NCBI RefSeq assembly: GCF_014648195.1
Contig: NZ_BMQQ01000024.1
Location: 1 to 64,000 of the forward strand
DNA from: Streptomyces purpureus
GTDB taxonomy: Bacteria > Actinomycetota > Actinomycetes > Streptomycetales > Streptomycetaceae
DNA length: 64,000 nt
Direction: 5' to 3'
Part shown: in pieces, positions 59,667 through 64,000 of the stretch
Numbering within the stretch: position 1 is the first letter of the stretch
Layout: each line of letters starts with the position of its first letter
Program-made: the position numbers and the translations under genes
The notes under the pieces: model-generated
The model's input: only the letters and a program-made list of their open reading frames with translations
The model's database searches: none
Told to the model about the DNA's origin: nothing

Positions 59667-60257
59667 GTGGAGAAGACCACCGGAACAACCCAGCTGACCC
59701 TGCGTCTGCGCCGCCGTGTGGAACTCGTGCCTGTGGCCGCAGTGGTGACCGCCGTCGCCTGGGCCGTCGCCACCGCCGCCGTCGCCGGCGGACCCAACGG
59801 CGCCCTGGCCGGGGCGCTGATGGCCCTGGTCGGTATCGCCCTCGCCGCCTACGCCGTCACCTTCGCCGGATACGTCGTACGCCCGCTCCGCCTGGACCTC
59901 GACCCCGGCGGACTGACCGTACGCCTGCCCACCTGGCCCGCCCGGATCGTGCCCTGGGCCTCCGTGACCGGCGCCGCGGCGCTCGCCCTGCGCACCGGAT
60001 CGACCGTACGCACCGTGGTCGTCGTCGACCTGGCGCCCGGCGAACGGCACCTGCCCCGCACCTGCCGGCCCGCGGCCATGTACCGCAAACTCGCCCCCGC
60101 CCTCGGCCGCCCGGGCCGCACCGGCCTCTGCTTCGAAGGCCAGATCTTCGACATCGAACCGGCCGAGCTCCTCGCCGCCCTGCGCGCCCACGCCCCCGCC
60201 GCCGTCCCCGTCGAGGACCGTACGGCGCAGCCCCTGCCGACCCCCTGGCAGTACTGA
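59667..60257 (+). CDS. Membrane protein with PH-like domain
   Basis: 196 residues. Two transmembrane helices (about 22-42 and 45-72, landmarks ALAGALMALVGIALAAYA), then LDLDPGGLTVRLPTWPARIVPW (a bacterial PH-domain strand pattern: GGLxVRLPxWPxRxVPW) and ERHLPRTCRPAAMYRKL. Unknown role. GTG with TAGCCT 6 nt upstream. Directly abuts the P450 gene, stop and ATG touching. Confidence 0.75.
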   Translation: MEKTTGTTQLTLRLRRRVELVPVAAVVTAVAWAVATAAVAGGPNGALAGALMALVGIALAAYAVTFAGYVVRPLRLDLDPGGLTVRLPTWPARIVPWASVTGAAALALRTGSTVRTVVVVDLAPGERHLPRTCRPAAMYRKLAPALGRPGRTGLCFEGQIFDIEPAELLAALRAHAPAAVPVEDRTAQPLPTPWQY

Positions 60258-61511
60258 ATGACCGCGGCCACCGGTCTCCCCGACGTGTACGACCCCCGCC
60301 GCTACGCCACCGGACTCCCGCACGACGCCTTCCGGGAGCTGCGCGACCACCACCCCGTGGCCCGGCAGGAGGAGTACGAGGTCCTCGGCTGGCCCGCCGG
60401 GCCCGGCTTCTGGGCCGTCACCCGGCACGCCGACGTCGTCCGGGTCCTCAAGGACTCCACCGCCTACTCCTCCCACCTCGGCGCCACCCAGATCCGCGAC
60501 CCCGACGCCGCCGACCTCCCCTTCATCCGGCGGATGATGCTCAATCAGGACCCGCCGGACCACGGCCGGCTGCGCCGCCTGGTCAGCCGCGCCTTCACCC
60601 CCGGCCGGATCGAGCGCTTCGAGGCCACCGCCCGTGCCCGCGCCCGCGACCTGCTGCGCGGCGCCCGGGAGACCGGGCCCACCGTCGACCTGGTCACCGC
60701 CGTCACCGACGACTACGCCCTGCTCAACCTCACCGACGTGCTGGGCGTGCCCGCGAGCGACCGTGGTCTGCTGCTGCGCTGGACCGAGCGGGTCATCGCC
60801 TACCAGGACCCGGACGAACCGCCCGTCCTCGACGAGCGGGGCCGCCCGGTCAACCCCCGCTCACCGGCGATGCTCGCCGAGATGTTCGCGTACGCCCAGG
60901 AACTCGCCGCGTACAAACGCCGCCGCCCCGGCGACGACGTCATGACCTCGCTCGCCGCCTCCCCGCTGGCCGACGCCGAACTGGAGATGTTCTTCTTCCT
61001 GCTGACCGTCGCGGGCAACGACACCGTACGCAGCGCGGCCCCCGGCTCCCTGCTCGCGCTGGCCGAGCACCCGGGCCAGCGGCGCCGGCTGGCCGCCGGT
61101 GAGGTGGCCGTGGACAGCGCCGTCGACGAACTCCTGCGCTGGCACCCGCCGGTGCTCTCCTTCCGGCGCACCGCCGCCCGTGACACCGAACTGGCGGGCC
61201 GCCCGATCGCCGCGGGCGACAAGGTCGTCGTCTTCCATGCCTCCGCCAACTACGACGAGCGGGCCTTCGCCGACCCCCACCGTCTCGACCTCGGCCGCAC
61301 CCCGAACCCGCACGTCTCCTTCGGGGACGGCCCGCACGTCTGCCTCGGCGCCCACTTCGCCCGCCTCCAGCTGCGGGTGCTGCACGAGGAGGTACGGCAG
61401 GCCCTGCCCGACTTCGAGCTCGCGGGCCCGCCACGACGGCTGGTCTCGAACTTCATCAACGGCGTCAAGTCGCTGCCGGTGCGGTTGCCGCCGAGCGGGC
61501 CTCGGCCGTGA
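60258..61511 (+). CDS. Cytochrome P450
   Basis: 417 residues. I-helix LTVAGNDTVRSAAPG, ExxR in DELLRWHPPVLSFRRT, haem loop HVSFGDGPHVCLGAHFARLQ (Cys ligand). The HASANYDERAF stretch and loop resemble CYP125/CYP142-type and linalool-hydroxylase-like enzymes. No ferredoxin partner is near. ATG at the stop codon of the PH-like gene: likely co-translated. Overlaps the convergent gene at 61465 by 47 bp. Confidence 0.92.
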   Translation: MTAATGLPDVYDPRRYATGLPHDAFRELRDHHPVARQEEYEVLGWPAGPGFWAVTRHADVVRVLKDSTAYSSHLGATQIRDPDAADLPFIRRMMLNQDPPDHGRLRRLVSRAFTPGRIERFEATARARARDLLRGARETGPTVDLVTAVTDDYALLNLTDVLGVPASDRGLLLRWTERVIAYQDPDEPPVLDERGRPVNPRSPAMLAEMFAYAQELAAYKRRRPGDDVMTSLAASPLADAELEMFFFLLTVAGNDTVRSAAPGSLLALAEHPGQRRRLAAGEVAVDSAVDELLRWHPPVLSFRRTAARDTELAGRPIAAGDKVVVFHASANYDERAFADPHRLDLGRTPNPHVSFGDGPHVCLGAHFARLQLRVLHEEVRQALPDFELAGPPRRLVSNFINGVKSLPVRLPPSGPRP

Positions 61512-62193
61512 CGTCGGCGACCAGCTCGACCACGTCGGGGCCGTAGGCATCCGAGTTGACGACCTTGAGCAGGAGGACGAACGGGCCCGAGCCATACTTC
61601 CGAGCCAGCTTCTCGTGGTGACGAGCCATGTAGCGGGCAGCGGCCCGGTTGGCGACCGCCGCCTGACCGCAGAAGAGGAAGACCGGCCGTCCGCCCTCGC
61701 CTCCGACGAGCCGCGCGAGGATCACGTACTCGGCCGCTCCGTTCACGAGGCGGTACACCTCGCCGCCGACGGTGAACATCCCCCGGTCGGCGACCGGATC
61801 CTCCTCCACGTTCATCGTCAGGCCCGGCAGCAGCGACGACAGGTGGGCGGCCGTCCGCCGATTCGAGTAGGGACCGCCGACACAGAACTCCGCGCGATCC
61901 CCCAGGCCCTGCCGGGCCTCGTCGTGCTGGACTATCTCCGGCCGCGCCCCGCAGTCCTTGATCAGGGCCGAGAGTTCGAGCAAGGCGGAGACGTCGACGT
62001 TGTGCACCGCCCGATCGCTGCCCGCTCTGCGGTTCACCACGAGCAGGCACTCGGAGCCGTCGCGCAGCCCGAAGAACGCCTGCTTGCGGCGGAGGGCGCG
62101 ACGCCACAGACAGGTGCGGGCCAGCCAGCCCAGGGCGGCGCTGACCCCGGTCGCCAGCACACCGAGGACGAGATTGCGCAGGTCTTCATTCAT
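61465..62193 (-). CDS. Membrane-anchored hypothetical protein with Rossmann-like sensor domain
   Basis: 242 residues. N-terminal membrane segment (about 6-24, LVLGVLATGVSAALGWLA), basic stop-transfer WRRALRRK, then DGSECLLVVNRR, VDVSALLELSALIKDCG, CVGGPYSNRRTAAHLSSLL and FLFCGQAAVANRAAARYMARH. The alternating beta-alpha pattern with a conserved GGPxSN loop looks like a nucleotide- or ligand-binding SLOG-like fold, but I cannot name it. TAGCAT 8 nt before the ATG suggests a leaderless mRNA. Its 3' end overlaps the P450 end. Confidence 0.68.
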   Translation of the reverse strand: MNEDLRNLVLGVLATGVSAALGWLARTCLWRRALRRKQAFFGLRDGSECLLVVNRRAGSDRAVHNVDVSALLELSALIKDCGARPEIVQHDEARQGLGDRAEFCVGGPYSNRRTAAHLSSLLPGLTMNVEEDPVADRGMFTVGGEVYRLVNGAAEYVILARLVGGEGGRPVFLFCGQAAVANRAAARYMARHHEKLARKYGSGPFVLLLKVVNSDAYGPDVVELVADVTAEARSAATAPAAT

Positions 62194-62299
62194 GGGCGCG
62201 CATGCTAGCGGGGGCGCGGACCGGTGTTCGAGGCGTGGTCATGACGCGGGCGGCGCGCGGCGGTTACGCTGCGCGGACGGTCGTCGACTGGAGGTACGG

Positions 62300-64000
62300 A
62301 TGCGTCGCTCCACCGCACGGTTTGTCTCGGTTCTCGCTGCCGCCACGACGGCTCTGTCGGTGGGTGCGGCGGCTCCTCCCGCGGCCGGGAAACCATCCTC
62401 GCCGCCCGTGAAGGAGCCGGTGGCCGTCGGCTACGGCGGGGCGGTCGCCAGCGTCGACGCCGACGCCTCAGCCGCCGGCATCGAGGTGCTGCGGCGCGGT
62501 GGCAACGCCGTGGACGCGGCGGTCGCCACCGCGGCCGCGCTCGGTGTCACGGAGCCGTACTCGGCCGGCATCGGCGGAGGCGGCTATTTCGTCCACTACG
62601 ACGCGAAGACGCGCACGGTCCACACCATCGACGGGCGTGAGACCGCCCCGCGCTCGGCCGACGCCGCCCTCTTCGTCGAGAACGGCAAGCCGATCCCGTT
62701 CGAGGAGGGCCAGACCAGCGGCCTCGGCGTCGGCACCCCTGGCACCCCCGCCACCTGGCAGAGCGCCCTCGACGCCTGGGGCAGCCGCCCGCTGCGGCAG
62801 CTGCTGAAGCCGGCGGAGAAGCTGGCCCGGGACGGCTTCACCGTCGACGCCACCTTCCGCGCCCAGACCCAGGCGAACGAGGCCCGCTTCCGGGACTTCC
62901 CCGCCACCTCCGAGCTGTTCCTGCCCGGCGGCGAACTCCCGCGTGTCGGCTCGGTGTTCACGAACCCCGACCTGGCCCGTACGTACGCCACGATGGGCCG
63001 GCACGGGGTGGGCGCGCTCTACCGCGGCCCGCTCGCCCGGGACATCGTCGACACGGTCCGCAAGCCGCCGGTACGGGCGGGGGCGACCCGCGTCGTCCGC
63101 GCCGGCGACCTCGACGAGCGCGACCTCGCCACGTACCGCACCAAGCGGCAGGCGCCGACGAAGGTGTCGTACCGCGGCCTGGACGTCTACAGCATGGCGC
63201 CCTCCTCCTCGGGCGGCACCAGCGTCGGAGAGGCGCTCAACATCCTTGAGCGGACCGACCTTTCGGCCGCCTCGCAGGGCCGCTATCTGCACCGCTTCAT
63301 CGAGGCGAGCCGGATCGCGTTCGCCGACCGGGGACGCTGGGTCGGCGACCCGGCGTTCGAGGACGTACCGGCCCGGGAACTGCTCTCGCAGCGGTTCGCC
63401 GACAGCCGGGAGTGCCTGATCCGCGACGACAAGGCACTGACCAGCCCGCTCGCCCCGGGCGACCCGCGCGACCCGGCGCCGTGCGCGGCGAGCGGGACGG
63501 CCGCGCCGACGACGTACGAGGGCGAGAACACCACGCATCTGACCACGGCCGACCGCTGGGGCAACGTCGTCGCCTACACCCTGACGATCGAGTCGACGGG
63601 CGGCAGCGGCATCACCGTGCCGGGCCGCGGCTTCCTGCTCAACAACGAACTGACCGACTTCTCCTTCGCCCCGGCCAACCCGGCGGTCCACGACCCGAAC
63701 CTGCCGGGACCGGGCAAGCGTCCGCGCTCGTCGATCTCGCCGACGATCGTCCTGGACTCCCACGGCCGGCCGGTCCTGGCGCTCGGTTCGCCCGGCGGCG
63801 CCACCATCATCACCACGGTCCTGCAGACCTTGACCGGCGTCCTCGACCGGGGCCTCCCCCTGGTCGAGGCGATCGCGGCGCCCCGCGCCAGCCAGCGCAA
63901 CCAGGCCACGACCGAGCTCGAACCGGCGCTGTGGAACAGCCCGTTGCGCGCCGAACTGGAAGCGCTCGGCCACGGCTTCCGCCAGAACCCGGAAATCGGC
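62300..64000 (+). CDS. ggt: Gamma-glutamyltransferase, 5' part
   Basis: 567 codons, cut by the right edge; only the last residues are missing. Signal peptide 1-29 (RFVSVLAAATTALSVGAAAP). Then GGT fold: VLRRGGNAVDAAVATAAALG, GIGGGGYFVHYDA, RETAPRSADAALF, and the autoprocessing site ENTTHLTTADRWGNVVAYT, where the first Thr of TTHLTT begins the small subunit, then SSISPTIVLDSHGRPVLALG, GSPGGATIITTVLQTL. ATG with GGAGG 5 nt upstream. Secreted enzyme that hydrolyses gamma-glutamyl compounds. Confidence 0.95.
   Translation, partial: MRRSTARFVSVLAAATTALSVGAAAPPAAGKPSSPPVKEPVAVGYGGAVASVDADASAAGIEVLRRGGNAVDAAVATAAALGVTEPYSAGIGGGGYFVHYDAKTRTVHTIDGRETAPRSADAALFVENGKPIPFEEGQTSGLGVGTPGTPATWQSALDAWGSRPLRQLLKPAEKLARDGFTVDATFRAQTQANEARFRDFPATSELFLPGGELPRVGSVFTNPDLARTYATMGRHGVGALYRGPLARDIVDTVRKPPVRAGATRVVRAGDLDERDLATYRTKRQAPTKVSYRGLDVYSMAPSSSGGTSVGEALNILERTDLSAASQGRYLHRFIEASRIAFADRGRWVGDPAFEDVPARELLSQRFADSRECLIRDDKALTSPLAPGDPRDPAPCAASGTAAPTTYEGENTTHLTTADRWGNVVAYTLTIESTGGSGITVPGRGFLLNNELTDFSFAPANPAVHDPNLPGPGKRPRSSISPTIVLDSHGRPVLALGSPGGATIITTVLQTLTGVLDRGLPLVEAIAAPRASQRNQATTELEPALWNSPLRAELEALGHGFRQNPEIG

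Noticed and set aside
60258..61511. P450 as part of a natural-product gene cluster
   Set aside because: No synthase, cyclase, methyltransferase or ferredoxin gene is nearby.
1..64000. tRNA, rRNA, insertion sequence or integrase genes
   Set aside because: Looked for cloverleaf-like ends, CCA-type arms and transposase or recombinase motifs; none could be supported.

Overview
The window is high-GC actinobacterial chromosomal DNA, almost certainly Streptomyces. Third codon positions are strongly G/C, GTG and TTG starts are common, operons are joined by ATGA/GTGA overlaps, and several genes carry a TANNNT box 6-8 nt before the start codon, as in leaderless actinobacterial mRNAs. The gene content (allantoin/glyoxylate genes, uricase block, mce operon, leaderless regulators, DUF proteins) fits a Streptomyces core-region layout. 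I see no rRNA, tRNA, CRISPR array, transposase or integrase.

Region by region: 1-640 holds the start of a peptidoglycan-recognition amidase and a 55-aa hypothetical gene. 641-2290 is a PheA/TfdB-type FAD monooxygenase. 2775-6167 (minus) is catalase, tartronate-semialdehyde reductase and hydroxypyruvate isomerase. 6338-17197 (minus) is a complete mce lipid-import operon (ATPase, two YrbE permeases, MceA-F, two Mce-associated proteins), preceded by an ECF-type sigma factor with a membrane-anchored Pro-rich tail and a lytic transglycosylase. 19729-27665 (plus) holds a YkoF-like small protein with a YheO/DauR-type HTH partner, then a purine block: OHCU decarboxylase, HIU hydrolase, uricase, two NCS2 permeases, 8-oxoguanine deaminase and a hydantoin-racemase-like protein. 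27687-31335 is miscellaneous (mycothiol-type DinB protein, hypothetical, FnIII lipoprotein, SGNH esterase). 31592-33214 is malate synthase; 33453-34184 a MobA-like nucleotidyltransferase. 34625-38382 is a NarL-type two-component system divergent from an FtsX/LolD-like ABC transporter. 38566-42162 is an IclR repressor (AllR-like) divergent from allantoinase-allantoicase. 42358-46290 has a DHFR-fold protein, an EamA exporter, a small membrane protein and a second two-component system. 46386-53073 is a GntR-controlled sugar ABC importer with Gfo/Idh/MocA dehydrogenase and ROK kinase. 53110-64000 holds PcaL, UlaG-like MBL hydrolase, exonuclease III, DUF6278, S15 peptidase, L,D-transpeptidase, PH-like membrane protein, P450, a membrane-anchored hypothetical and the start of gamma-glutamyltransferase.

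The genes between about 2.8 and 42 kb make one metabolic theme: urate -> 5-hydroxyisourate -> OHCU -> allantoin (uricase, UraH, UraD; uricase peroxide removed by the catalase), allantoin -> allantoate -> ureidoglycolate + urea (allantoinase, allantoicase), then glyoxylate either to malate (malate synthase) or, through tartronate semialdehyde, to glycerate (Hyi, GlxR; the carboligase itself is not in the window). The most interesting direct observation is a near-identical palindrome, TCAACA-N3-TGTTGA or close variants, in front of catalase, the uricase operon, malate synthase and allantoinase, plus a second palindrome type (TTCC-N7-GGAA) in front of hyi, malate synthase and allR/allB. These tie scattered transcription units into one candidate regulon.

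Other notable points: a similar Pro-every-third-residue PEVP tail in both MceE and the neighbouring sigma factor; a TTGTC-N2-GACAA operator shared by the sugar cluster; a 9-residue tandem repeat at the N-terminus of the MobA-like protein; a racemase gene with no canonical start; and palindromes with repeated GGTAAC motifs before the S15 peptidase.
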